Assembly: GCF_024756275.1 (NCBI RefSeq)
Contig: NZ_JANUGQ010000034.1
Coordinates: 1 to 64,000 of the forward strand
Reading direction: 5' to 3'
DNA length: 64,000 bases
Origin: Streptomyces pyxinae
GTDB lineage: Bacteria > Actinomycetota > Actinomycetes > Streptomycetales > Streptomycetaceae
The notes beneath the pieces are model-generated. The model was not told the origin of the DNA, ran no database searches, and was given only the letters and a program-made list of their open reading frames with translations. Shown here one piece after another: positions 23,826-32,713 of the stretch (the stretch's first letter is position 1; each line of letters starts with the position of its first letter). The position numbers and the translations under genes were made by a program.

Positions 23826-26800
23826 GTGAGCAGCGAGCGCGCGTACCTCAGGTACCCCCATCTCCACCAGGACCTGCTGTGCTTCGTCGCCGAGGACGAC
23901 CTCTGGGTCGCCCCGCTCGGCGACGGCGACGATCCGCCGGGCCGGGCGTGGCGGGTGACCGCGGACCGGACCCGGGTCGGCCACCCGCGCTTCTCGCCGG
24001 ACGGGCGGTTCCTGGCGTACACGAGCTGGCGGAGCATGGCCCCGGAGATCCATCTGACCCCGGTGGACGGCGGCACCGCGCGGCGGCTGAGCCACTGGGG
24101 GTCGTTCGACACCCGGGTGTGCGGCTGGAGCCCGGACGGGGACATCCTGGCCGTCGCCTCGCACGGGCAGCCGTTCTCCCACTTCTCCTGGGCCTACACC
24201 GTGCCGACCAGCGGGGAACCCGGGAAGCGCCTGCCCTGGGGGCCCGTCTCGGACATCGCCGTCGCGGAGCTGGACGGTCAGCACCGGACCCTGCTGCTGA
24301 CCGGCAAGCCCCCGCACGAGCCGGCGGCCTGGAAGCGCTACCGGGGCGGGGCGACCGGGCGGCTGTGGCTGCACGGCGAACGGCTGCTGCCCGATCTCGA
24401 AGGGCACCTGGACTGCCCGATGTTCGTGGCCGGCCGGATCGCGTTCCTCTCCGACCACGAGGGCGTCGGCAACCTCTACTCCTGCCTGCCGGACGGGACC
24501 GGCCTCACCCGCCACACCGACCACGACGCCTTCTACGCCCGGCACGCCTCCTCGGACGGGCGCCGGGTGGTCTACCAGTGCGCGGGCGACCTGTGGCTGG
24601 TGGACGCCCTGACGCCGGACTCGGTCCCGCGCCGGCTGGGCGTACGGCTCGGCGGGCCGCGCACCGGACGCCGTACGTACCAGGTGCCGGCCGCCAGCCA
24701 TGTGGACGCGGTGTCGGTGGACGAGACCGGCCGGGCCAGCGCGGTCGCCGTGCGCGGCAGCCTCTACTGGCTGACCCACCGGGACGGCCCGGCCCGCGCC
24801 ATCGCGGACACCCCGGGGGTACGGGTGCGGCTCCCCGAGATGCTGGGCAGCGACGGGCGGATCGCCTATGTCACCGACGCCGAGGGCGAGGACGCCGTCG
24901 AGGTCGCCCGGCTGCCCCGGGTGAGCGGTGACCACCCGTCGCTCCGGCTGGCGGCGGGGCGGCTGGGCCGGGTGCTGGAGATGGTGGCCGACCCGGAGGG
25001 CAAGCGGCTGGCCATCGCCGCGCACGACGGCCGGCTGCTGCTCCTCGACACGGCGGAGGAGGACGGCGGGACGGAAGGGGAGGACGAGGGGAACGACACG
25101 GCGGACACCGCGCCCGGGCCCACAGCCCAACCGGCCACCGCCCCGGAGGACACCACCGACACCCCCACGGAAAGCACCGCCGCCACGGACCCGGCGAACA
25201 CCGCCGATACCGGCCCGGCGAACACCGCCGCCACCGACACCACCGCCATCGCCACGGCCACCGCCACCGCGAACACCGCCGCCACCGACACGGAGACCAC
25301 CGCCACGACCGGCACCGAGAAGACCCCCACCCCCCGCACACCCCCCGGCACCGTCACCGAGCTGGCGCGGTCGCTCAACGGGCCGGTGCGGGACCTGGCG
25401 TTCTCGCCGGACGGGGCGTGGCTGGCCTGGTCGCATCCAGGGGTCGGGCGCTCGCTGCGGCAGATCCGGATCGCCCGGATCGCGGACGGCACCGTGGTGG
25501 ACGTGACCGACGGCCGGTTCGAGGACGAGAACCCGGTGTTCACCCGGGACGGCCGGTATCTCGCCTTCCTCTCCTGGCGGGGCTTCGACCCGGTGTACGA
25601 CGTCCACACCGGCGACCTGTCGTTCCCGCTCGGCTGCCGCCCCTATCTCGTACCGCTCTCCTCCACCACCCCGTCCCCCTTCGCGCTCTCGCCCGAGGGA
25701 CGCCCGGCGGCGGGCGGGCTCGACCCGCTGGACGAGGAGACCGGCGACGGAACGCCCGTGGTGGAGACGGAGGGACTGGCCAGCCGGGTGACACCGTTCC
25801 CGGTGGCCGCGTCCAAGTACTCGGGGCTGCACCCGGTGAGCGGCGGCGGCCTGGTGTGGCTGCGCTGGCCGATCTCGGGCGCGCTGGGCGAGACCTTCGC
25901 CAACCCGGCCGACACCTCGGGCCGGCCGACCCTGGAACACTTCAACCTCGCCAAGGCCCGGCGCACCGAACTCGTGGACCATCTCGACTGGTTCGCGGTC
26001 AGCGGTGACGGCAGCAGGCTGGTCGTGGTGGACGAGGGCGAGCTGCGGGCGGTCCCGGCGACCGAGGGCGGCGACGGGGACACCACCGTCTATCTGGACC
26101 TCCGGCGGATCAAGCACGAGGTGGAACCGGGCGCCGAGTGGCGGCAGGCGTACGCCGAGGCGGGCCGGATCACGCGCGCCTACTTCTGGGAGCCGGACAT
26201 GTGCGGGGTGGACTGGCCGGCGGTGCTGGACCAGTACCGGCCGCTGGTCGAACGGGTCGCCTCGCCCGACGAGTTCGCGGATCTGCTGCGCGAGGTGATG
26301 GGTGAGCTGGGCACCTCGCACGCGTACGTCACCCCCGCCCGCCGCAGTGAGGGCCCGCCGCACTATCAGCGGGCGATGGGCCTGCTCGGCGCCAATCTCG
26401 TCTGCCGGGACGGCCGTTGGCTGGTCAAGCGGATCCTGCCGGGTGACTCCTCGGACTCCAGGGCCCGTTCCCCGCTGGCCGGTACGGGCATCCGCGAGGG
26501 CGCGGTGCTCACCCATGTGGACGGCCGGCCGGTCGATCCGGTGGCGGGCCCGTATCCGCTGCTGGCGGCGGCGGGCGGCACCACGGTGGAGCTGACCTTC
26601 CTCCCCGGCGCCGGGGAGGGCGGGACCGAGGGGCGGGCCCGGCGGGTGGCGGTGGTGCCGCTGATCGACGAACGGCCGCTGCGCTACCAGGACTGGGTGA
26701 CCAAGCGCCGCCAGGTGGTGCGGGAGCTGAGCGACGGCCGGTGCGGCTATCTGCACATCCCCGACATGGGCGGCTCGGGCTGGGCGCAGTTCAACCGGGA

Positions 26801-27362
26801 TCTGCGGCGGGAGGTGTCCCGGCCCGCGCTCATCGTGGATGTGCGCGGCAACGCGGGCGGGCACATCAGCGAACTGGTGGTGGAGACCCTGACCCGCCGG
26901 ATCCTCGGCTGGGACCTGACCCGGAACGCCCAGGCCGTCTCGTACGCCTCCAACGCCCCGCGCGGCCCGGTGGTCGCCCTGGCGGACGAGGCCACCTCCT
27001 CGGACGGCGACATGATCACGGCCGCCTTCAAGCTGCTGAGGCGCGGCCCGGTGGTGGGCCTGCGCACCTGGGGCGGGGTGGTCGGGATGACCGGGCGGCA
27101 CCGGCTGGGCGACGGCACGGTGATCACGGTGCCGATGAACGCGGCCTGGTTCGAGGAGTACGGCTGGTCGGTCGAGAACCACGGCGTGGCACCGGACATC
27201 GAGGTGGAGCGCACCCCGCTGGACTGGGCCGAGGGCCGGCACGCCCAGCTCGCGGACGCGGTGGAGGTGGCCCTCGGGCTGCTGGCCGACCACCCGGCGG
27301 CCCGCCCGCCGGACTACTCGCAGGCCCCCTCCCGCCGCCGCCCCCCGCTGCCGCCCCGGTAA
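23826..27362 (+). CDS. Tricorn protease-like S41 peptidase
   Basis: Cytoplasmic tricorn-type peptidase that degrades oligopeptides, 1178 residues. Order: N-terminal beta-propeller with TolB/DPP-like repeats (PRFSPDGRFLAYTSWR, FSPDGAWLAWSHPG), a helical core, a PDZ domain (GAVLTHVDGRPVDPVAG), and the C-terminal S41 catalytic part. Candidate catalytic residues: His832 in GTSHAYVTP, Ser1059 in ATSSDGDMITAAF and Glu in VENHGVAPDIE. An insertion of about 100 Thr/Ala-rich residues interrupts the propeller at about 410-510. Start ambiguous between ATG 23817 and GTG 23826; the GTG is preferred since GAAAG lies ten bases upstream and too close to the ATG. Confidence 0.93.
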   Translation: MSSERAYLRYPHLHQDLLCFVAEDDLWVAPLGDGDDPPGRAWRVTADRTRVGHPRFSPDGRFLAYTSWRSMAPEIHLTPVDGGTARRLSHWGSFDTRVCGWSPDGDILAVASHGQPFSHFSWAYTVPTSGEPGKRLPWGPVSDIAVAELDGQHRTLLLTGKPPHEPAAWKRYRGGATGRLWLHGERLLPDLEGHLDCPMFVAGRIAFLSDHEGVGNLYSCLPDGTGLTRHTDHDAFYARHASSDGRRVVYQCAGDLWLVDALTPDSVPRRLGVRLGGPRTGRRTYQVPAASHVDAVSVDETGRASAVAVRGSLYWLTHRDGPARAIADTPGVRVRLPEMLGSDGRIAYVTDAEGEDAVEVARLPRVSGDHPSLRLAAGRLGRVLEMVADPEGKRLAIAAHDGRLLLLDTAEEDGGTEGEDEGNDTADTAPGPTAQPATAPEDTTDTPTESTAATDPANTADTGPANTAATDTTAIATATATANTAATDTETTATTGTEKTPTPRTPPGTVTELARSLNGPVRDLAFSPDGAWLAWSHPGVGRSLRQIRIARIADGTVVDVTDGRFEDENPVFTRDGRYLAFLSWRGFDPVYDVHTGDLSFPLGCRPYLVPLSSTTPSPFALSPEGRPAAGGLDPLDEETGDGTPVVETEGLASRVTPFPVAASKYSGLHPVSGGGLVWLRWPISGALGETFANPADTSGRPTLEHFNLAKARRTELVDHLDWFAVSGDGSRLVVVDEGELRAVPATEGGDGDTTVYLDLRRIKHEVEPGAEWRQAYAEAGRITRAYFWEPDMCGVDWPAVLDQYRPLVERVASPDEFADLLREVMGELGTSHAYVTPARRSEGPPHYQRAMGLLGANLVCRDGRWLVKRILPGDSSDSRARSPLAGTGIREGAVLTHVDGRPVDPVAGPYPLLAAAGGTTVELTFLPGAGEGGTEGRARRVAVVPLIDERPLRYQDWVTKRRQVVRELSDGRCGYLHIPDMGGSGWAQFNRDLRREVSRPALIVDVRGNAGGHISELVVETLTRRILGWDLTRNAQAVSYASNAPRGPVVALADEATSSDGDMITAAFKLLRRGPVVGLRTWGGVVGMTGRHRLGDGTVITVPMNAAWFEEYGWSVENHGVAPDIEVERTPLDWAEGRHAQLADAVEVALGLLADHPAARPPDYSQAPSRRRPPLPPR
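25052..25355 (+). repeat. Thr/Ala low-complexity insertion in tricorn protease
   Basis: Imperfect reiterations of ACCGCC/ACC codons encode strings such as NTADTGPANTAATDTTAIAT between two conserved propeller blades. The reading frame is kept throughout. Such a disordered loop would protrude from the barrel. Confidence 0.75.
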
Positions 27363-27454
27363 CCGGGCGGTCGGACACCCCGGTGGCCGGACGGCCCGCC
27401 AGACCGAACAGCCCCGGCCACGTACCAGCGGGTGCGGGGCACGTACCGCGCACG

Positions 27455-27490
27455 CGAGAGGCGCACCCGGCGTCCCGGGTGCGCCTCTCG
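27455..27490. terminator. Bidirectional hairpin terminator
   Basis: A 16-bp perfect stem (27455-27470 with 27475-27490, from CGAGAGGCGCACCCGG) and a four-base loop, between the convergent tricorn protease and CsbD-like genes. No T run. Confidence 0.8.
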
Positions 27491-27602
27491 GTCTCACGGA
27501 CGTACGCCCCCGCGCCGAAGGCGTACGGGCACGTACGGACACGTCATGCGCGGGTCGGCGCCCCCAGGGGCGGACGGCCCGTGCCGGACGCCGGAGGACC
27601 GG

Positions 27603-27779
27603 TTACTGGCGCTCGTCCAGCATCTCGTCCGCCATCCGGCGGTCGGGGCGCTGGTCCTCGTCCTGCTGGCGGTCCTGCCGCGCGCGCTGCTTGCCCTCGC
27701 GCTGGACCTGCTCGGCGCGCTGCTTCGCCTGGTCCTTCAGCTCCTGCGACTTGTCCTTGAACTGGTCTGCGATGCCCAT
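27603..27779 (-). CDS. Small CsbD-like hydrophilic protein, 58 aa
   Basis: MGIADQFKDKSQELKDQAKQ and the rest of the chain are almost wholly charged (Lys, Arg, Glu, Asp, Gln) and predicted helical, like CsbD/stress-response small proteins widespread in Streptomyces. AGGAG lies seven bases before the ATG at 27779, which fixes the start; the longer frame to 27854 has no such support. Such proteins are typically induced by sigma-B-type general stress factors; no matching promoter was confirmed here. Confidence 0.75.
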   Translation of the reverse strand: MGIADQFKDKSQELKDQAKQRAEQVQREGKQRARQDRQQDEDQRPDRRMADEMLDERQ

Positions 27780-27878
27780 CGATTCACTCCTGGATGGATG
27801 TGTGGGGGGACACGGGAACCGTTCTCCGGCTCCCGGGCAGGACCAGCCTGGCACGGGGGGACGACCCGTGCATTTCGA

Positions 27879-28805
27879 TCAAGAGCCGACCATCCGCTCC
27901 CCCGTCCCGCGCGCCTCGTGGCCGCCGCGCTCCAGTTCGTCGGCGGCCCCGCCGGCTCCGACCAGCCCCCGGGAAGTGCCCGCGACCCGGGGGCCGAAGC
28001 GCTTCATCTCCCGCCGGGCGCCCAGCGCGACGAGCGCCGGCAGATAGCCGCGCACCGGCTGCATCCCGCGCAGCCACCACTGCGCGTACACATGCGCGGA
28101 GCGCCGTTCGATGCCCGCCACCAGCCGCTCCACGGCCGGGCCCAGCGGATAGGTGCGGTTGGCCGGCCAGGGCAGCCGCTGCCGCAGCTCCCGCATCACG
28201 TCGTCCTGGTCGGCGCCGCGCACCATGTCGGTGTCGGTCCAGGAGAGGTAACCGACGCCCACCCGGATGCCCTGGTGCGCCACTTCGCCCCGCAGGCTGT
28301 GCGCGAACGCCTCGACCCCCGACTTCGAGGCGCAGTACGCGGTCATCATCGGCGCCGGGGTGATCGCCGCCAGCGAGGCGATCTGGAGGAAGTAGCCCCG
28401 GCTCTCCGCCAGTACGGGGAGGAAGGCCCGCGCGGTGACCGCGCCGCCGATCAGATTGACCTCGATCACCCGCCGCCAGGCGTCCGGGTCGGAGTCGGCC
28501 AGCGGACCGCCCGTCGCCACCCCGGCGTTGGCGACCACGATGTCCACCTTGCCGAACCGCTCCTTGACCTCCCCGGCCACCCGGCGCATCGCCGCCTGGT
28601 CGGTGACGTCCGCGTGCCACCAGTCGCTCTCGCTGTGCAGCCGCCCCGAGACCCGCTTCAGCTCGTCCGGCTCCAGGCCCACCAGCGCCACCCGGGCGCC
28701 GCGCGCGGACAGCTTCCGGGCCAGCAGCTCGCCGACCCCGCGCGCCCCGCCGGTGACGACCGCGACCTGCCCCTCCAGCGCCACCCCGCCCATGACCCCG
28801 CTCAT
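27879..28805 (-). CDS. Short-chain dehydrogenase/reductase
   Basis: Classical SDR, 308 residues: cofactor motif TGGARGVG (TGxxxGxG) near residue 19, NAG motif VVANAGVATGG, catalytic Ser near QIASLAAIT and the Tyr-x3-Lys pair AYCASK. A long C-terminal extension with VYAQWWLRGMQPVRGYLPAL is characteristic of SDRs that accompany flavin monooxygenases. The ATG overlaps the hydrolase stop (ATGA), and GGAGG lies upstream. Last gene of a three-gene operon monooxygenase-hydrolase-SDR; together these could oxidise, hydrolyse and reduce a lipid or ketone. Substrate unknown. Confidence 0.92.
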   Translation of the reverse strand: MSGVMGGVALEGQVAVVTGGARGVGELLARKLSARGARVALVGLEPDELKRVSGRLHSESDWWHADVTDQAAMRRVAGEVKERFGKVDIVVANAGVATGGPLADSDPDAWRRVIEVNLIGGAVTARAFLPVLAESRGYFLQIASLAAITPAPMMTAYCASKSGVEAFAHSLRGEVAHQGIRVGVGYLSWTDTDMVRGADQDDVMRELRQRLPWPANRTYPLGPAVERLVAGIERRSAHVYAQWWLRGMQPVRGYLPALVALGARREMKRFGPRVAGTSRGLVGAGGAADELERGGHEARGTGERMVGS

Positions 28806-29959
28806 ACCACTTCCTCCGTCGTCCTCGTGGGTTCGGTCGTGCTCGTGGGTACGGCCGCGTCCGGCGGTTCGGGCGCTCCCGGCGGTTCAGTCGTGCTCGC
28901 GGGTCCGGTCTTCGCGGCTCCGGCCGTCCGGGGCTGCCCGGGAAGCCCCGGGAGGTACGTCTCCGCCAGCGCGCGGATCCGGGCCGTGACGGCCTCCGGC
29001 GCCTCGACCGGGGACATGTGGCCGACCCCGGGCAGCACCTCCACCCCGAGGCACTCCGGCAGTTCGGCCGCCAGCGCGTGGGCGTGCACCGGCGGGGTGA
29101 GCCGGTCGGCGGCACCCGCCACTATGGCGGTCGGCACCCGCAACTCCCGTACGGTGTGCCCGATCTCCAGCTCCTCCAGCACATGCGCCCAGGCCACCCG
29201 GATCGGCCGGGGGCAGGCGTGCACGATCCGGGCGCACTCGGCCACCCGGTCCGGAGCGGCACCGGGCCCCATGGTCCCGTACTTCAGCAGCGCCCGGGAG
29301 ACCGGCGTCACCGGCCCCAGCGGGGCGCGGGCGCCGAGTATGACGGTGGTCAGCAGGTCGCGCAGCCGGCCGGCCCGCAGCGGCAGCAGCAGCGACTCGG
29401 CCACCAGCCGGCTGGAGCCGGTGCTGCACAGCAGAGCGGCGGCCGCGTGCCGGCGCAGTCCGGGCCGGCCGGCGGCGGCCATCAGGGTCATCCCGCCCAT
29501 CGAGTGGCCGACCAGCACCGCCTTCTCGTCCGGCTCCAGGGTGGCGGCGAGCACCGCCTCCAGGTCGTCGGCCAGGGCGTCGGTGGTGCAGCCGGCCGGG
29601 CCGACGGTACGCGACCGGCCATGACCGCGCTGGTCGTAGACGACCACCCGGTGGTCCCCGGCGAGCACCCGGAGCTGGTGCGACCAGAACAGGGTGGAGC
29701 AGGTCCAGCCGTGCGACAGCACGACGGCGGGGGCGCCCTCGGGGCCGTACACCTCGGCGTACAGCACCGTGCCGTCGGCGGAGACCGGGCGCAGCTTCCG
29801 TACCGGCGCGGGGACCGGCCCGGACGCGGGCGCCGTTCCGGTGAGCACGCCGGCCGTCCCCGAACGGGACCGCGTCCCGGAACTCGTACGGGAACGCGTG
29901 CGGTTGCTCACCCGGGGAGTCGTACCGGAATCCGTACGCGGGTTCCTGCGGGGGCTCAT
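28802..29959 (-). CDS. Alpha/beta hydrolase
   Basis: 385 residues with an Arg/Ser/Thr-rich N-terminal extension of about 50 and a Pro/Thr-rich tail of about 45 around a standard alpha/beta-hydrolase domain. Oxyanion region VVLSHGWTCSTLFW, nucleophile elbow VGHSMGGMTLM (Ser), acid near VAGAADRLTPP (Asp) and base GVGHMSPVE (His) complete the triad. The ATG at 29959 overlaps the monooxygenase stop (ATGA). If the upstream enzyme is a Baeyer-Villiger monooxygenase, this protein would be suited to hydrolyse its ester product; this is inference. Confidence 0.92.
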   Translation of the reverse strand: MSPRRNPRTDSGTTPRVSNRTRSRTSSGTRSRSGTAGVLTGTAPASGPVPAPVRKLRPVSADGTVLYAEVYGPEGAPAVVLSHGWTCSTLFWSHQLRVLAGDHRVVVYDQRGHGRSRTVGPAGCTTDALADDLEAVLAATLEPDEKAVLVGHSMGGMTLMAAAGRPGLRRHAAAALLCSTGSSRLVAESLLLPLRAGRLRDLLTTVILGARAPLGPVTPVSRALLKYGTMGPGAAPDRVAECARIVHACPRPIRVAWAHVLEELEIGHTVRELRVPTAIVAGAADRLTPPVHAHALAAELPECLGVEVLPGVGHMSPVEAPEAVTARIRALAETYLPGLPGQPRTAGAAKTGPASTTEPPGAPEPPDAAVPTSTTEPTRTTEEVV

Positions 29960-31473
29960 GCCAGGGCCTCCTCGGTCCGGGAGCCACGGTCGCGGACCCG
30001 TACGACCTCGTACTCGGAGAGGTCCACCGCCCGGGTGGCGCGCCGGAACTCGGCCGTGGTGCCGGGCCAGATGGTGGTGTTGCGGCCGTTGGCGTCCAGG
30101 TACCAGGAGTCGCAGCCGCCGACGTTCCAGACGGTGCGCTTCATCCGGTCCTGCACCCGCCGGTTCCAGGCGGCGACGGCGGAGGGACGGGCGGCGAGCG
30201 TGGTGCCGGGGCCGAGCCGGTCCAAGTGGCGTATGTAGTCGGCCAGATAGTTCAGCTGGGACTCGATCATCAGGATCATGGAGGAGTTCCCGAGGCCGGT
30301 GTTGGGGCCGATGATCGTCATCCAGTTGGGGAACCCGGCGGCGGTGGCGCCGCGCAGCGACTCCATGCCGTCCTTCCAGCTCTCCGCGAGGGTGATGCCG
30401 TCGGCGCCGGTCACCCGCTCGGCTATCGGCATGTCGGTCACATGGAAGCCGGTGCCGAAGACGATGGCGTCCACCTCCGCCTCCGAACCGTCGGCGCCGA
30501 TCAGCCGGTTGCCCCGGATCTCGGTGAGCCCGGCGGCGACCACGTCCACATTGGGCCGGGCGAGCGCCGGGTAGTACTCGCTGGAGAGCAGGATCCGCTT
30601 GCAGCCGATCCGGTAGTCGGGGGTCAGCTTGGCCCGCAGCTCCGGGTCCCGGACGGCACGTGCCATGTTGGCCTTGGCGATGTTCTCCACCAGGCCCAGC
30701 TCGTTGGGCCGCTTGGTGAAGGCGCTGACCTGCAACTCCCGTATGCCCCACAGGAGTCCGCGCCGGGCCGTGGCGGTGGCGGGGACCTTGCGGTGCAGCC
30801 AGCGCTCGGCGGCGGTGATCGGGCGGTCCATCCGGGGCATCACCCAGGCCGGGGTGCGCTGGAAGAGGGTCAGCCGGCGGACCTCCGGCTGAATGGCGGG
30901 GATGATCTGGATCGCGGAGGCCCCGGTACCGATCACCGCGACCCGCTTGCCGGTCAGGTCGTAGCCGTGGTCCCAGCGGGCCGAGTGGAAGACCCGGCCG
31001 CCCTGCTCCTCGAAGGCGGCGAGCCCGGGGATGTCCGGGATCTTCGGGTCGGAGAGCGGTCCGGCCGCGCAGACCACCACATCGGCGGTGAGGTCGCCCC
31101 GGCCGGTCTCGATCTCCCAGCGCAGTTCGTCGTTGTCCCAGCGCATCCGCCGCACCTCGTGGCCGAGCCGCAGATGCGGGCGGAGCCCGAAGGTGTCGGC
31201 CACCCGCTCCAGATAGGCGCGGATGTGCCGCTGCCCGGAGAAGGTGCGCGGCCAGTCGGGGTTGGGCGCGAAGGAGAAGGAGTAGAGGTGGGACGGTACA
31301 TCGCAGGCGCAGCCGGGGTAGCTGTTGTCCCGCCAGGTGCCGCCGACCGAGTCCGCCCGCTCCAGGACGACGAAGTCGGTGACTCCTTCGCGGCGCAGCC
31401 GGATCGCGGCCCCCAGGCCGCCGAACCCCGATCCGATCACCGCCACCCGTACATGCCGTTCATGCTGGCTCAT
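29956..31473 (-). CDS. Flavin-containing (Baeyer-Villiger type) monooxygenase
   Basis: 505-residue FAD/NADPH enzyme. FAD-binding GSGFGG at residues 14-19; second nucleotide-binding motif VIGTGASAIQIIP; between them GGRVFHSARWDHG, close to the Baeyer-Villiger fingerprint FxGxxxHxxxWP. VGGTWRDNSYPGCACDVPSH is the usual BVMO N-terminal block. GGAGG repeats lie just before the ATG. First gene of an operon with hydrolase and SDR, divergent from a MerR gene; a 30-bp inverted repeat sits in between. The trio recalls the mycobacterial mymA-lipR-sadH segment (Rv3083-Rv3085). Confidence 0.92.
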   Translation of the reverse strand: MSQHERHVRVAVIGSGFGGLGAAIRLRREGVTDFVVLERADSVGGTWRDNSYPGCACDVPSHLYSFSFAPNPDWPRTFSGQRHIRAYLERVADTFGLRPHLRLGHEVRRMRWDNDELRWEIETGRGDLTADVVVCAAGPLSDPKIPDIPGLAAFEEQGGRVFHSARWDHGYDLTGKRVAVIGTGASAIQIIPAIQPEVRRLTLFQRTPAWVMPRMDRPITAAERWLHRKVPATATARRGLLWGIRELQVSAFTKRPNELGLVENIAKANMARAVRDPELRAKLTPDYRIGCKRILLSSEYYPALARPNVDVVAAGLTEIRGNRLIGADGSEAEVDAIVFGTGFHVTDMPIAERVTGADGITLAESWKDGMESLRGATAAGFPNWMTIIGPNTGLGNSSMILMIESQLNYLADYIRHLDRLGPGTTLAARPSAVAAWNRRVQDRMKRTVWNVGGCDSWYLDANGRNTTIWPGTTAEFRRATRAVDLSEYEVVRVRDRGSRTEEALA

Positions 31474-31540
31474 GCCGCCTCCGCCTCCGCTTCCGCCACT
31501 GCCTTCGCCGCTGCCGGCTCACCTCACCCACAGGGCGCCG

Positions 31541-31570
31541 GAACCGCGCCAGTAAACACTGGCACGGTTC
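31541..31570. promoter_or_regulatory. Large inverted repeat, probable MerR operator
   Basis: GAACCGCGCCAGT, four bases (AAAC), then ACTGGCACGGTTC: 12 of 13 positions pair. It lies 68 bases upstream of the monooxygenase ATG and about 70-110 bases upstream of the MerR starts. Size and symmetry fit a MerR-family dimer site overlapping the monooxygenase promoter. Confidence 0.7.
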
Positions 31571-31588
31571 GGAGAGTAGAGCAGTCGG

Positions 31589-31602
31589 CTACCGGGCGGT
31601 AG
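31589..31602. promoter_or_regulatory. Secondary inverted repeat upstream of merR
   Basis: CTACC-gggc-GGTAG. Shorter and weaker than the 30-bp repeat next to it; possibly part of the MerR promoter region. Confidence 0.3.
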
Positions 31603-31640
31603 GGGTAGGACCGAGGAAGTTACCGGGGGTACGGCATAGG

Positions 31641-32645
31641 GTGGCGGCCGTGACGAGTGAGCAGGCGGCCACCCGGGGCCGGCCCCGGCGCCAGACCCGG
31701 CGTTCTCCGGGGACCCCGGGAGGTCAGGGAAGCTCGGGAACCCCGGAGACCCCGGGCATCCCCGAGGCCCCGGGAGCCCCGGGGAGCCCAGGGACTCCGG
31801 GAACGGCAACCGGAACGTCCGGCGATCCGGGGCCCCGGGGAGGCCCCGGCGGCCCGAACGGCTCCGGTGCACCCGGCGGCTCCGGCGATCTGAAGGGCCC
31901 CAACGGCTCCGGCGGTCCCGTCAGTCCCGGGGCGCCCGGTGGCTCCGGCGGCCCCGGGGCGCCCGGTGGCTCGGCCGCCGCACCCGGGGCCCGGGAGTAC
32001 CGGATGGAGGAGCTGGCCGAGGCGGCCGGCATCACCGTCCGCACCCTGCGGTTCTACCGCGAGCGCGGCCTCATCCCGCCGCCCCGCCGGGAGGGCCGGA
32101 TCGCCTGGTACGGGCCCCAGCACCTGACCCGGCTCCGTACCATCGCCGCCCTGCTGGAGCGCGGCCACACCCTGAACGGCATCGCGGACCTGGCCACCAC
32201 CCTGGAGAGCGGCCGGGACATGGGCGAGGCGCTCGGGTTCGTGGAGCCGACCGAGGAGGAGCCGGTCCGGCTCACCCCGGAGGAGCTGGCCGACCACTTC
32301 GGGGACCAGGTGACCCCGGACAACTTCGCCGCCGCCCTGGAACTCGGCTATCTGGCCGCCGACGGCGAGGAGATCGTCCACATCAGCCGCCGGCTGCTGG
32401 CCGTCTCCTCCGCACTGGTCGGGGAAGGCGTCCCGCTGGCAGCCGTACTGGCGGCGGCGGGCCGGGTGCGGGAGCACGCGGACGCGCTGGCCGACCTCTT
32501 CGCCGAGCTGCTCGTCACCCACCGGGGCGGCACCGAGGACGCGGACCGGCTGCGCCCGCTGGCCAAGAGCGTCGTGGACGCCGAACTGTCCCTCGCGCTC
32601 GACCGCCGCCTGCGCGACCGCCCCGCCGCACCCGACACCCCCTGA
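31641..32645 (+). CDS. MerR family regulator with Gly/Pro-rich collagen-like N-terminal extension
   Basis: 334 residues as called. The DNA-binding domain is near residue 122 (YRMEELAEAAGITVRTLRFY, then RERGLIPPPRREGRIAWYG), followed by HLTRLRTIAALLERGHTLNG and a C-terminal effector/dimer domain (LADHFGDQVTPDNFAAALEL). This domain starts only after about 100 residues full of Gly-x-Pro triplets (PGAPGSPGTPG, GGPNGSGAPGG). Start options are GTG 31641, GTG 31650, or the ATG at about 32005 just before the domain. The frame is open from 31641; a TAGGGT -10-like box overlaps 31637-31642. Likely regulates the divergent monooxygenase operon. Confidence 0.85.
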   Translation: MAAVTSEQAATRGRPRRQTRRSPGTPGGQGSSGTPETPGIPEAPGAPGSPGTPGTATGTSGDPGPRGGPGGPNGSGAPGGSGDLKGPNGSGGPVSPGAPGGSGGPGAPGGSAAAPGAREYRMEELAEAAGITVRTLRFYRERGLIPPPRREGRIAWYGPQHLTRLRTIAALLERGHTLNGIADLATTLESGRDMGEALGFVEPTEEEPVRLTPEELADHFGDQVTPDNFAAALELGYLAADGEEIVHISRRLLAVSSALVGEGVPLAAVLAAAGRVREHADALADLFAELLVTHRGGTEDADRLRPLAKSVVDAELSLALDRRLRDRPAAPDTP

Positions 32646-32713
32646 CCGCCGGGCACCGGGCACCGGGCCCACCGAAGCGGGGAGCGAGGGAACCGGGAAC
32701 AGTCGATCAGGGA

